Origin: Desulfobotulus pelophilus
GTDB lineage: Bacteria; Desulfobacterota; Desulfobacteria; Desulfobacterales; ASO4-4
Assembly: GCF_026155325.1 (NCBI RefSeq)
Contig: NZ_JAPFPW010000022.1
Coordinates: forward strand, 1-47,580
Direction of reading: 5' to 3'
DNA length: 47,580 nt
The notes under the pieces are model-generated. The model had not been told where the DNA came from, searched no databases, and was given only the letters and a program-made list of their open reading frames with translations. Shown here in pieces: positions 33,247 through 41,932 of this stretch (its first letter is position 1; the number at the start of each line of letters is the position of its first letter). The translations under genes and the position numbers were made by a program.

Positions 33247-33276
33247 TTGACAAGAGCGGCAGCCTGGTCGTATGTA
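33247..33276 (+). promoter_or_regulatory. Candidate promoter for the binding-protein gene
   Basis: TTGACA (33247-33252) is a perfect -35 box. The best -10 is TATGTA (33271-33276) after 18 bp, matching three of six. Transcription would start close to 33283, about 38 nt before the ATG. Nothing else that I can support lies in the 453 bp spacer 32868-33320. Confidence 0.4.
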
Positions 33277-33320
33277 GTTTGGATAATCTGTCCTTTCGAA
33301 AAATAAAGAACGGTGAGGAA

Positions 33321-34526
33321 ATGATTTTACAAAAAATGAGAAGCTGGAAAAAAAATGCCTTCGTTTTAGTTTGCTCCCTTTTTTGTGTGGCATCATCCGG
33401 ACTGGTCCGGGCCGATGACAATCCGGAGCTTATCATTGGCCTGAGCCTGCCCTTGAGTGGTCAGGGTGCCGTGCATGCACGCAAGTGGCTCCACGGAATA
33501 CAGGCTGCTGTGGAAAATGTGAACAGCGAAGGGGGAGTTCATGGACACATACTGCGTGTTCTTCCTCTGGATGACGGTGGTGCAGCGGTTCGTCGCTCCG
33601 AAAACCTCCTGACACTTACGGAACAGGAAGAAGTATTTGCTCTGGTGGGGGCCTACGGTGCCGATGGCGCAGCCGATGCCCTTTTACGGGCCGAAGAAAG
33701 CGGTGTGCTGCTGTTCGGAAGCAATAGCGGCTTACAGTCTCTGACAAACCCTGTAAAAAGCAACGTCTTTAATCTCAGGCCGGACACAGAAACAGAAATG
33801 CGCATACTGGTGGACCGTTTTATAAACGAAACCGGCAGGAGCAAAATAGCCGTCTTCCATACGGAAAACACCTATGGAGAAGAAGCAGAATTAGGAGTCC
33901 GCAAAGCCCTTGAGCAGAAAGGGCTGGAGCCGCAAGCTGTCTTTTCGGTACCTGCAGCCAGTGCTGTTCCTGCCATAGCACCCGCTGTTGCGGCTATGAT
34001 GGAAAGCTGGCCCGATGCTGTGATCATAGCGGCGGATAAGGACACCACAGCTGCTTTTGTTCGCCTTGTAAGAGAGCACACAGGAGAAACGGTTCTGATT
34101 GTTGCCGCACAGGATGACCCCATAGAGCTGGCGTCCATACTGATGAACCGGGGGCTAGGTGTTGTGATCAGCGAGACGGTACCCTTTCCATTTTACAGGC
34201 GAATCCCCGTAGTCAGTGCCTATGCGTCGGCCGTTGAAATTTTCAAACAGGATGATCCATCTATTGAAATGAGCTTTCCTGGTTTTGAAGGTTACCTGAA
34301 TGCCAGGGTTTTTATTCATATTCTGCAGCAGAGTCCTGCCCTCACAACAGAGGCTTTTATTACCACAGCATCCAAGCAGACGGAAACGGACCTTGGTGGT
34401 TTCCGCTTTACCTTTTCCGATCAGAGACGCATCGGATCCGGCCAGGTCTATCTGACACAGATTGCACCCGGCGGCTTTGTAACGCCTATCCGGACATTTT
34501 CGGAAATGTATGAATTTCATCCATAA
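33321..34526 (+). CDS. Periplasmic binding protein, branched-chain amino acid type
   Basis: 401 residues with a signal peptide (basic start, hydrophobic core and VRAD cleavage) and a type I periplasmic-binding fold: IIGLSLPLSGQGA, LPLDDGGAA, VGAYGADGAADA, GSNSG, DTETEMRILVD and HTENTYGEEAELGVRKAL. It would bind a small amino acid or related ligand. No ABC permease or ATPase is next to it, so it could deliver to a distant transporter or act as a sensor. GGTGAGG precedes the ATG at 33321; a second Met at 33336 is possible. It faces the terminator shared with the pseudocaspase gene. Confidence 0.85.
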   Translation: MILQKMRSWKKNAFVLVCSLFCVASSGLVRADDNPELIIGLSLPLSGQGAVHARKWLHGIQAAVENVNSEGGVHGHILRVLPLDDGGAAVRRSENLLTLTEQEEVFALVGAYGADGAADALLRAEESGVLLFGSNSGLQSLTNPVKSNVFNLRPDTETEMRILVDRFINETGRSKIAVFHTENTYGEEAELGVRKALEQKGLEPQAVFSVPAASAVPAIAPAVAAMMESWPDAVIIAADKDTTAAFVRLVREHTGETVLIVAAQDDPIELASILMNRGLGVVISETVPFPFYRRIPVVSAYASAVEIFKQDDPSIEMSFPGFEGYLNARVFIHILQQSPALTTEAFITTASKQTETDLGGFRFTFSDQRRIGSGQVYLTQIAPGGFVTPIRTFSEMYEFHP

Positions 34527-34697
34527 CAATCTGTCGGTCTTTTTTGCCTGAAAAAGGTATGGGTAAGGGAATTTGGCAGCACGTATCCGTGCCTTCATTC
34601 TTATACTGGTTCAGCTTCTTCAGTAATGTACCTGATTTTTTGAACAGACCTGAAAAAAACAGGTTTGTTGAGTGAGTTCCGATTGTAATTTGTAACG

Positions 34698-34749
34698 GTA
34701 AAAACAGCAGGACCGCAGCCTGTTCAGGCTGCGGTCCTGCTGTTTTTAC
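34698..34749. terminator. Bidirectional terminator, 23-bp stem
   Basis: GTAAAAACAGCAGGACCGCAGCC-type left arm (34698-34720) pairs without a mismatch with 34727-34749; loop TGTTCA. T-tracts at both ends of the stem make it a terminator in each direction, serving the binding-protein gene (+) and the pseudocaspase gene (-). Confidence 0.95.
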
Positions 34750-34784
34750 GATCAGATCAGACCTGTCTGTACGGTTTCCATCTT

Positions 34785-36875
34785 TTAAGGCCGGATTACA
34801 AGGCGAAAACCGATGTTGGCATAGGCGGCGGAGGGTTCTGCCGTGTGACGGTTAGCAATGCGCGCAGCATCCATATCCGTATCCCACCCACCTCCTCTGA
34901 TAATTTTTCTCTGACCTGTGGCTGGACCGGAAGGGTCTGAAGATTCCCCATCGCCGGAGGGATAGTCCGCATACCAGTCACGGCACCACTCCCATACATT
35001 GCCATGCATATCCCGAAGGCCCCAGTCATTGGGAGCCAGGGCTCCTACGGGCATGGGCTGTTGACGATAGCTGCCGGCCGGACAACCTGACCGGAATGAA
35101 TTGGCAGCAAAATTTGCCTGTTCCTGAGTCAGGCAGTCCCCATAGGCATAGGTTGTCTGACTGCCAGCTCTTGCTGCATACTCCCACTCCGCTTCGGTGG
35201 GAAGGTCATAGAAAAGTCCCTCTTCTTGGCGCATCCACTGTACAAAAGCCTTTGCATCATTGTAGGAAACGGCACTTACGGGAAAAGAATCCTCAATGGC
35301 ATATCCTGGCTGCTTCCAGTTGTACGCAGGATCGCGGACCCAGCGGAATCCGTTTTCCAGGGCAAAAGCTCCTGGGCCCGTTTCTGCCTCCGTCCTGTAT
35401 CCTGTAGCCGTGATGAAGCGTTTCCACTGCCCGATGGTAACTTCTTGTTCCTGCATAAAAAAAGGTTTTGTGATGAGTACCTGATGTTGTGCTTCATCTG
35501 CCTTTCTCCGGGTTTCTCCCCCGGAACTACCCATGGTGAAACGACCACTTTCTATCCTCAGGAACCTCATCTGAAGTTCGTTTTCAAAAGAAGGCAAAAG
35601 AGTCAGTTCCACGTGAATGTTCTTTTTTTCACCGGCCCGGATGCTGATATTTTTTTCCAAGGTTTCATGGAGAGGCGCTTGGAAGCGAAGTGCATGAATG
35701 CCCGGGGCCAGTGGCAGCTCCGGCCTGTAGCCATGATCCTTATCCATAAATTCAATATGTGTATTTTCTGGCAATGTTCGAATCAAAAGAAAACCTTTTT
35801 CTGGTCTTCTGGCAGAGAGGAACAGGGAGAGCTCCCTGGATTCCCCGGAAGACAGCAAAATTTCTTCGCTGAAATCCTCATAGCCCGAAGCACTGGCCTC
35901 CACACGATAGCGCCCTGCATCCAGTCCTGTTATCTGCAGCGGTCCGGCTCCACGATCCTGCCCGTTGATTCGTATCCGGGCTTCTTCAACATTCGTTCGT
36001 ATTCCAAGGTGTGCAGCAGGTTCTTTTTCCGGCGTGTGCACCTCCGGGACAGACTTTTCACGGATTGCGGTGCTGAAAACAGGATCTCCGGTAAAGGGCT
36101 GACCTGTTGTAAGATTACGATATTCCAGTCTGCCACCGAGCCCCTCCGCTTCCTGTGAAAGAGCGGTGAAAATTTCGTATCCGCTGAAGCTGGCCCCTTT
36201 CGATGACAGTACATGGAAAAGGGATGACACCAGAAGACCTGTCGGGCCTTCGGAAATAATGGCATTGCCTGATGACCTGTACAGAACCGTATGGGCAAAC
36301 CCACCGGAATCTTTATTCGAGAGTTGTGCACTTTCCTGGGTGACAGGGTCACCGCAGGCTGATTCGGGAAAAACTGTGTCAGAAATCAGAAAGATGCGTC
36401 TGGCAGCGGCCTGACGCAAAATTCGCTGTACGGATCCGATGTCCACCCAGGTCTGTGAGTCTGAATGAACGGCATCCGTTCCCAGCCACCATCCGTATCC
36501 ATAAAGAGTTTCGACTTCCGCAGCGCCCGCGTAATAAATCAGAAGTGCATCTTCTGGGGCCGTATTTCTGGCAGCGGATTCAAGAGCAGTCATGATGGCT
36601 TGTTTTGAGGCAGAAGAGCCGGAAATTTTTGTAACCTGAAACCCGAGTTTTTTTTCAAGAAAAGCGGCCATGGCGTCTGCATCGGCTTTGGCTGTGACCG
36701 GCGCTTGAATATCTTCATCCGTATACGTATGGACCCCAATAATCAAGGCCCTGTTCTCAGCTGCAAAAACAACAGTAACTGTCATTATCAGCAGCAGACC
36801 GCTGAGTATCGGTATAAGCTGACGGCAGAATGCCATAGCAGGTATTCTGGCTGAATATGATTGCAATTTCATCAT
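34785..36875 (-). CDS. Secreted pseudocaspase-PEGA-FGE-fold protein
   Basis: 696 residues: a signal peptide (to about 39), a caspase/C14-like domain (about 40-265), two PEGA beta-sandwiches (about 288-355 and 358-428), and a FGE/sulfatase-modifying-factor (C-type-lectin-like) domain (about 435-696, with GRFTMGSS, LPTEAEWEYAARAG and MHGNVWEW). The caspase dyad is absent: the His position in IYYAGA is Ala118 and the Cys position in LISDTVF is Val168. The FGE domain lacks the copper-binding Cys pair near GGGWDTD. It is thus probably a binding or structural protein of the cell surface or periplasm, not a protease or FGE oxidase. AGGGGA precedes the start. It ends an envelope cluster. Confidence 0.88.
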   Translation of the reverse strand: MMKLQSYSARIPAMAFCRQLIPILSGLLLIMTVTVVFAAENRALIIGVHTYTDEDIQAPVTAKADADAMAAFLEKKLGFQVTKISGSSASKQAIMTALESAARNTAPEDALLIYYAGAAEVETLYGYGWWLGTDAVHSDSQTWVDIGSVQRILRQAAARRIFLISDTVFPESACGDPVTQESAQLSNKDSGGFAHTVLYRSSGNAIISEGPTGLLVSSLFHVLSSKGASFSGYEIFTALSQEAEGLGGRLEYRNLTTGQPFTGDPVFSTAIREKSVPEVHTPEKEPAAHLGIRTNVEEARIRINGQDRGAGPLQITGLDAGRYRVEASASGYEDFSEEILLSSGESRELSLFLSARRPEKGFLLIRTLPENTHIEFMDKDHGYRPELPLAPGIHALRFQAPLHETLEKNISIRAGEKKNIHVELTLLPSFENELQMRFLRIESGRFTMGSSGGETRRKADEAQHQVLITKPFFMQEQEVTIGQWKRFITATGYRTEAETGPGAFALENGFRWVRDPAYNWKQPGYAIEDSFPVSAVSYNDAKAFVQWMRQEEGLFYDLPTEAEWEYAARAGSQTTYAYGDCLTQEQANFAANSFRSGCPAGSYRQQPMPVGALAPNDWGLRDMHGNVWEWCRDWYADYPSGDGESSDPSGPATGQRKIIRGGGWDTDMDAARIANRHTAEPSAAYANIGFRLVIRP

Positions 36876-36972
36876 GATGTCCCCTCACTTTTTCTACCGC
36901 ATCCGACACGGATTGCCGGAGCCGAAATGTAAAAAGGCACAACCCTTTTTGGGTGCAGGGTTCGTGTCTCCC

Positions 36973-38145
36973 TCATTCCGTAAAATGGGGGTTTTCATCC
37001 ATCACAGACCGGTTTTGCCCCCCGCTTATGATGGCGTTTTTTCCGCCAGCTCTGTTTTTTCGTCCTCCGACAGTGGCAGAAAAATCACCATCCGCACGGT
37101 TCTCTTCACCGCCAATGGCCAGAGCGGCCTGGCCGGAAACGGTGTTGTCTTTGCCTGAAACCGCAGCACCATATACACCTGTCACCTTATGCCCGCTTCC
37201 GGATATAAGACTTCCATATCCACTGCAGCTGTGATTATCACCCACCAGCATATTGTGGGATCCCGTAACATTCTGAAGCTTTGAGTAGCCAATTACAAGG
37301 TTGCCGGTTCCATTGGTGCTGGCTGTTTTACCCTCACCATTTACCAGAATAAGATTGATACCTTCCAGCTGAAGATTGGATCCTGTGCGCTGTACGCCTT
37401 CCAGAAGCCTTGTCAGGTGAGCCACCTGGGCTTCAAGGGTGGCAATTCTCTGATGAAGATGAACACCTTCCCCGCCAGCAGCCACCACACCACCCACCAG
37501 AAGAGGCTGAACCAGACTGATGTCGGCTTTATTTTCAAGGGCAGCGGTCAGCTCAGACCGCCTCACCAGTGAAGAATCAATGCGCTCTGCGGGGAGAACA
37601 CCGCTAAGGTTGGCAAGGTCGTGGGTATGATTTCTGTCCGCTTTTTCTGAAAGCATCTGCTTCCATCTCCGCTGCGTAAAGACAGGCACACAGTCCGTAA
37701 TCCCCATTTCCCGAAAATAACCACATATCCCTGCATCATCGATACGTTCATAGGTGGCAATATCCGTAGGGCCCACGAAAAAGAGATAGGGAAAGTTTCT
37801 CGGAATGATAAGGCTGGAAGCACCCCGCTCAAAAAGAACCATGGCAATGGCGGGAGTATCCGGAGAAATGGTTGCCTTATAAGCAACGGCCGCATACTTG
37901 TCGCTAAGGTCAAAAAAATCCCGTATGCCCTTTACTGTCACATCCCTTCCCCGTCGGGACTGACGTTGTACCACCTGCTGTCTCGCCTGAGCCAGTGCCT
38001 GCATAACGGATTCCGTGTCTTCCAGTTCCAGCAGTACGGACACTTCGCGTTCGGACTGTACGGAGGTTGCTCCGGCCGGTGTGCCCGCTACGGCCCATGC
38101 GAAAACCCAAAGGCCAACCATGGTGAAAAATGCCCTGCGTCTCAT
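36973..38145 (-). CDS. Secreted protein with tail-fibre-like stalk and YadA-like head repeats
   Basis: 390 residues: a signal peptide (to about 26), an unassigned N-terminal domain to about 170, a segment like phage tail fibres (HTHDLANLSGVLPAERI), a short heptad coil (IATLEAQVAHLTRLLEGV), and about 100 residues of 14-15-residue YadA-head repeats (GSHNMLVGDN, GAAVSGKDNTVSG, AALAIGGEENRADG). YadA heads are normally N-terminal and held by a C-terminal barrel; here they are at the C-terminus with no anchor. A trimeric adhesin or fibre is likely. The ATG at 38145 has GGGGGG upstream. It lies between the porin and the pseudocaspase gene. Confidence 0.78.
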   Translation of the reverse strand: MRRRAFFTMVGLWVFAWAVAGTPAGATSVQSEREVSVLLELEDTESVMQALAQARQQVVQRQSRRGRDVTVKGIRDFFDLSDKYAAVAYKATISPDTPAIAMVLFERGASSLIIPRNFPYLFFVGPTDIATYERIDDAGICGYFREMGITDCVPVFTQRRWKQMLSEKADRNHTHDLANLSGVLPAERIDSSLVRRSELTAALENKADISLVQPLLVGGVVAAGGEGVHLHQRIATLEAQVAHLTRLLEGVQRTGSNLQLEGINLILVNGEGKTASTNGTGNLVIGYSKLQNVTGSHNMLVGDNHSCSGYGSLISGSGHKVTGVYGAAVSGKDNTVSGQAALAIGGEENRADGDFSATVGGRKNRAGGKNAIISGGQNRSVMDENPHFTE

Positions 38146-38228
38146 ATTCCCCCCGTATGGATAAAGGCCATGCCCTGCCTGCAAGGGGCAGAGCATGACA
38201 TGTTCTGCATGGATAAGCTTTCTAGAAA

Positions 38229-39476
38229 TCAGAAACTTACGGTCATCTTGGCAGCAAAGAGGAACCAGTTTTCGGAAGTGTTCAGGATATTGTTTTCTGA
38301 GTTGATGTCCTTCATCAGAATGGCGGCACCGTTCATGGCATGGCCTTCCAGCTTGAACACCCAGTTGGGGGTGAGATCAAAGCGTGCGGTGAGGGCCAGA
38401 TCCTTCAGCCAGGCGTCGTGGTCCTTATAGCCTGCAGCAATACGATTTTGATCGGTTTTGTTTTTATTACCGTCCCTGTCATCCTTGTCCGCATAGTATT
38501 CCGAATAGGAAAGACCCATTTCCAGCCAGTCCGTAAAGCGGTAGCCCATGGCTGCATAGTAGCCTTCGGTATTCAGTGTATTTGTTTGATTTACCAGGTT
38601 ATTTGAGAATTCATACCGGTTGCCCATGTATTCTGCCGCAAAGGTGAAGGAGCCAAAGATATACTCAAGAGATGCTGTATAGGCTTTGGATATTGTATTG
38701 GCACGAAAATCTAATATTTGACCGCTACCGCCAAGGTATAAATCAGCATCCGTATCAAATTCAACTATCCAGCCAGTTGTGCTCAGCCGAAGACCATTCA
38801 CAGGGGTGGACCAGACAAGGCCACCGGCATAGCTGTGTTTTGTGTGAGTGGACCTGGGGTCAGCGCGGTTACCCTCAAGCTTGGCCTGGTCTTTCAGTGT
38901 CGCCACGACCCCGCCGTCAGTGGGAAAATCAGCCTCTCCACCCTGAAACTGATAGGTAAGGGAGCCGGCATTGCCCATATAGATATCCCCGTACACCTCG
39001 GCACCGGTAATGGATGAAACCGTATCCCTCCAGGCCTCGTTGTATACACTCTGGGGAAGGAAAATGCTGGTACGGAGCATGTCGATGTCACGGGTGGTAT
39101 TGTAAAGGCCGTGGACCATTTTCATTTTACCAACACGAAGGCCCATCCAGTCTCGCCACCGGTAATCGGCAAAGGCCCAGTCAATTTCAGGATCGCCTTC
39201 TCCAAACTCGCCAAGGTTCCGGCCGAGAATCTGCAGACCCACGCGGAGCTGATCACTTACCTGGCTGCTGATATTCACCCCGAATTCATTGAAACGGGCA
39301 CTTCCGTCTTCGGTTTTGGCAAAAAAGTTGTTGTTGTCACTTTTCAGGTAGCCCTGAGAGATAAAACCATGAACCGTGACACCACCAAAAAGGTCGTCAC
39401 CAAATTCAACGGCCATTGCCGGAAATGCCATGCATAACAGGCCAAGCCCGAGCATGAGTCCCTTCAGCGTTTTCAT
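38229..39476 (-). CDS. Outer-membrane porin
   Basis: 415 residues with a signal peptide (to about 22, AMA), then about 16 amphipathic strands with Asp/Asn turns and a final aromatic residue (KMTVSF). The N-terminal VTVHGFISQGYLKSDNN is usual for general or phosphate-type porins. AAGGAGGCTTT precedes the ATG. The small binding-protein gene lies 49 bp upstream on the same strand, a pair seen elsewhere, and suggests that the porin serves that solute. The substrate is not shown by the sequence. Confidence 0.85.
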   Translation of the reverse strand: MKTLKGLMLGLGLLCMAFPAMAVEFGDDLFGGVTVHGFISQGYLKSDNNNFFAKTEDGSARFNEFGVNISSQVSDQLRVGLQILGRNLGEFGEGDPEIDWAFADYRWRDWMGLRVGKMKMVHGLYNTTRDIDMLRTSIFLPQSVYNEAWRDTVSSITGAEVYGDIYMGNAGSLTYQFQGGEADFPTDGGVVATLKDQAKLEGNRADPRSTHTKHSYAGGLVWSTPVNGLRLSTTGWIVEFDTDADLYLGGSGQILDFRANTISKAYTASLEYIFGSFTFAAEYMGNRYEFSNNLVNQTNTLNTEGYYAAMGYRFTDWLEMGLSYSEYYADKDDRDGNKNKTDQNRIAAGYKDHDAWLKDLALTARFDLTPNWVFKLEGHAMNGAAILMKDINSENNILNTSENWFLFAAKMTVSF

Positions 39477-39525
39477 AAAGCCTCCTTATACAAACAGTCT
39501 GTTAGTAAATGCGGGGGGAAAAATA

Positions 39526-39951
39526 CTAGGGTGTAATGCCCAGAACCTTCACCTCATCCGTCCGGGTTCCTTCCGGAACAAAGCCGATGGCTCCCTGAGT
39601 GTTGGCAACGTAGGTGACCATATCACTGGCTCTGCCCATGGCCGGAGGCATCTGCCCCCTTCCTGTGAAAACCTGACGCTTCCAGTGCTGGTCAAACTGG
39701 GATGCAGACATTTTCACATAGTCAGACAGAAAACCCTCCATGGTGTCGCCCCTGAGAACGGCAAAATTGATCCGGCTGCCGTCTTCCCACCGGCTCATTT
39801 GGCCACGGTAGATACGTTCCACCTCGCTTTTGGAAATGGTGGCCACTGGCACACTGCGGTTGGCGATGATCAGGACATCTGCCAGGGCATGCCCTGTGAA
39901 GCCCGCCAAGAATAATAGGATCAGGGCTCCTATCCGTACATGCTTCATCAT
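39526..39951 (-). CDS. Small phosphate-type periplasmic binding protein
   Basis: 141 residues: a signal peptide (to about 24, ALA), then ADVLIIANRSVPVATISKSEV, RIYRGQMSRW and VKMSASQFDQHWKRQVFTG, the PstS-like PBP pattern. It is half the size of PstS and may be a one-lobe or dimeric form. The ATG at 39951 follows AAGGGGAG; a second Met comes directly after. No permease is near. It probably works with the porin 49 bp downstream. Confidence 0.82.
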   Translation of the reverse strand: MMKHVRIGALILLFLAGFTGHALADVLIIANRSVPVATISKSEVERIYRGQMSRWEDGSRINFAVLRGDTMEGFLSDYVKMSASQFDQHWKRQVFTGRGQMPPAMGRASDMVTYVANTQGAIGFVPEGTRTDEVKVLGITP

Positions 39952-40065
39952 AATCTCCCCTTGGTGAAGTATGAAATGAACCACCCCCCATGGGCGGTTT
40001 TTGACAGCAGATTTTACAAAAATACAGGTCAGAGCCTTGCCTTGCCCATTCCTGTTTTCGTATAC

Positions 40066-40096
40066 AAAAAAGGGCAGCCCGTAAAAGCCGCCCCTT
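40066..40096 (-). terminator. Rho-independent terminator after purC
   Basis: On the minus strand an 11-bp stem with three G-U pairs (AAGGGGCGGCT and GGGCTGCCCTT arms) is followed by six T. It lies 16 bp after the purC stop. Confidence 0.75.
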
Positions 40097-40111
40097 GATG
40101 TTCCAAATGGT

Positions 40112-40993
40112 TTACTGGCTGAGAAGCGCAAGGGCTTCTTCATATTTTTCAGCCGTCTTCCGTATGACCTCTTCCGGAAGACGAGGTCCCGGAGCCTCTT
40201 TGTTCCACTCCAAAGTTTCAAGATAATCCCGTACAAACTGCTTATCAAAACTCTGCTGGGCTCCTCCGGGACGATAGGAGTCAACGGGCCAGAAACGGGA
40301 AGAGTCCGGAGTCAGTACCTCATCAATCAAGATGAGTTCTCCGTCCACAAAGCCGAATTCAAACTTGGTATCCGCGATGATAATTCCCCGCTGACGGGCA
40401 TATTCCGATGCTTCTTTGTATATGTTCAGGCTCAGATCCCTTACCTTTTCAGCTGTTTCTCTCCCCACACGGTCAACGGCTTCTTCAAAAGTTATATTGA
40501 TATCATGATCACCCACATCCGCTTTAGTCGAAGGGGTAAAAACGGGCTCGGGCAGCTGACTGGATTCCTCAAGACCTGGAGGGAGAAGAATACCGCATAC
40601 GCTCTGGTCTTTTCGGTAGGATTTCCATCCGGAACCCGAAATATAACCCCGCACCACGCATTCAATGGAAAGGGGGGCTGCTTTTTTGACCCACATGCAG
40701 CGATCCCGCAGATAGTCTGCATGGGGACGGCAGACCTCAGGGAAATCATCCACATTTCCGCTGATGATATGATTCCCCACCAGTGAACGCATACGCTCAA
40801 ACCAGAACAGAGAAAGCTGTGTCAGCACCCGTCCCTTTCCGGGTATGGCATCGGGCAGTACCACGTCAAAGGCAGAAAGCCGGTCGGAAGTAACCATAAG
40901 GTAGGTGTCGCCCAGATCATAGATATCCCGGACTTTCCCACTGCGAAGCAGTGCAAGCCCATGTAGTTCCGTATTGGTAAATGAAGCAGTCAT
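40112..40993 (-). CDS. purC: Phosphoribosylaminoimidazole-succinocarboxamide synthase
   Basis: 293 residues. It joins CAIR and aspartate to SAICAR in purine synthesis, using ATP. Motifs: [71 protein letters not shown]. The SD is poor. It lies 51 bp after the YfcE-type gene and ends the second signalling operon; a terminator follows. Its function has no obvious link with the genes upstream. Confidence 0.95.
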   Translation of the reverse strand: MTASFTNTELHGLALLRSGKVRDIYDLGDTYLMVTSDRLSAFDVVLPDAIPGKGRVLTQLSLFWFERMRSLVGNHIISGNVDDFPEVCRPHADYLRDRCMWVKKAAPLSIECVVRGYISGSGWKSYRKDQSVCGILLPPGLEESSQLPEPVFTPSTKADVGDHDINITFEEAVDRVGRETAEKVRDLSLNIYKEASEYARQRGIIIADTKFEFGFVDGELILIDEVLTPDSSRFWPVDSYRPGGAQQSFDKQFVRDYLETLEWNKEAPGPRLPEEVIRKTAEKYEEALALLSQ

Positions 40994-41044
40994 AGTATTC
41001 TGGAGAATCCTTTCCGGTAAAGATCAATCAGGAAAAAAACAATG

Positions 41045-41560
41045 CTAAAAAGAAACGGGAAAAATATTCCCGCTGATACCTCCATTGGAAGAAATTGTCA
41101 ATATTCCAACCGTACGGGGCCATGCCCCCCTCCGGTTATCCGTGTAACTGCCGGGGTTGAACATAAGCACCCCATCCAGCATACGGCATTCCGGTTCATG
41201 GGTATGGCCGAAAACAACAGCATCCACATTCTCAAAAGAGTGGCGTGCCCGCTCCATTACACCACTGCGTTCTCCCCACCCGTGGATAAGACCGATGGAA
41301 ACCGGCCCTATGGGAACAATGCGGGTGACCGGGCATATCTCCCGTACCAGAGGGCCATCACAGTTGCCGCATACGGCCAGAACTTCCACATCATGAAAAC
41401 AGTCGAGTACGGATGGATGGATGATATCTCCGGCATGAAGTATGAGAGATACGCTGGCAAACACTTCCTCCCGTATACGAGACAGGCCCTCATCAGCCCT
41501 TTCCAGATGGGTATCCGATAGAACGCCTATCCGGATTCCGCTGTCAGCTTCCGCTTCCAT
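41045..41560 (-). CDS. YfcE/MJ0936-type metallophosphoesterase
   Basis: 171 residues. Calcineurin-like fold motifs: GVLSDTHLE, HAGDII, CGNCDG, LIHGWGE and FGHTHEPE, all metal ligands present. YfcE hydrolyses phosphodiesters such as bis-pNPP; the natural substrate is unknown. AGGAAAG precedes the ATG, 9 bp after the PilZ stop. Breakdown of a nucleotide signal is conceivable but is inference only. Confidence 0.9.
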   Translation of the reverse strand: MEAEADSGIRIGVLSDTHLERADEGLSRIREEVFASVSLILHAGDIIHPSVLDCFHDVEVLAVCGNCDGPLVREICPVTRIVPIGPVSIGLIHGWGERSGVMERARHSFENVDAVVFGHTHEPECRMLDGVLMFNPGSYTDNRRGAWPRTVGILTISSNGGISGNIFPVSF

Positions 41561-41569
41561 TACACTTTC

Positions 41570-41932
41570 CTATATATATTCTTCAAATCGTTGAATAAAA
41601 AGGGACAAAAGCCTTGCCTTCGGACCCGTCATAGGCAAAAAAGCAAAGCCTATATAGATAGTACCCTCCCGGGAAGTTCTTATATGTGCTGTAATGGCAT
41701 CCAGTTCAAGAATATCGTCCTCTATGCCAATGGACAGCTGTACACGGGAACCTTCGGGAATGGGGGTGTGAATTTCCAGAAGCACACCTCCCCGGCTGAT
41801 GTTCAGGGTTTTTCCCATCCCCTGAAGAATAAGGCCTCCCCGATCTCCCAGAACAAAAAAGTGAACAAGATTCCGGGTTTCCGGACGAAAGATAAAACGC
41901 CTTTTTTCAGATTGATTCCGGGTCTGTGTCAT
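41570..41932 (-). CDS. PilZ-domain protein (copy 2)
   Basis: 120 residues: RRFIFRPE (RxxxR c-di-GMP motif) and NISRGGVLLE (second motif), then the beta-barrel to the C-terminus. It has no other domain. I chose the ATG at 41932 with GAGGAAA upstream; it overlaps the end of the preceding gene by 26 bp. An ATG at 41950 has no SD. It probably reads c-di-GMP for the neighbouring GTPase or cNMP protein. Confidence 0.88.
   Translation of the reverse strand: MTQTRNQSEKRRFIFRPETRNLVHFFVLGDRGGLILQGMGKTLNISRGGVLLEIHTPIPEGSRVQLSIGIEDDILELDAITAHIRTSREGTIYIGFAFLPMTGPKARLLSLFIQRFEEYI

Noticed and set aside
35226-36158. A 310-codon open frame on the plus strand
   Set aside because: It is antisense to the pseudocaspase-PEGA-FGE gene and lacks an SD and any motif.
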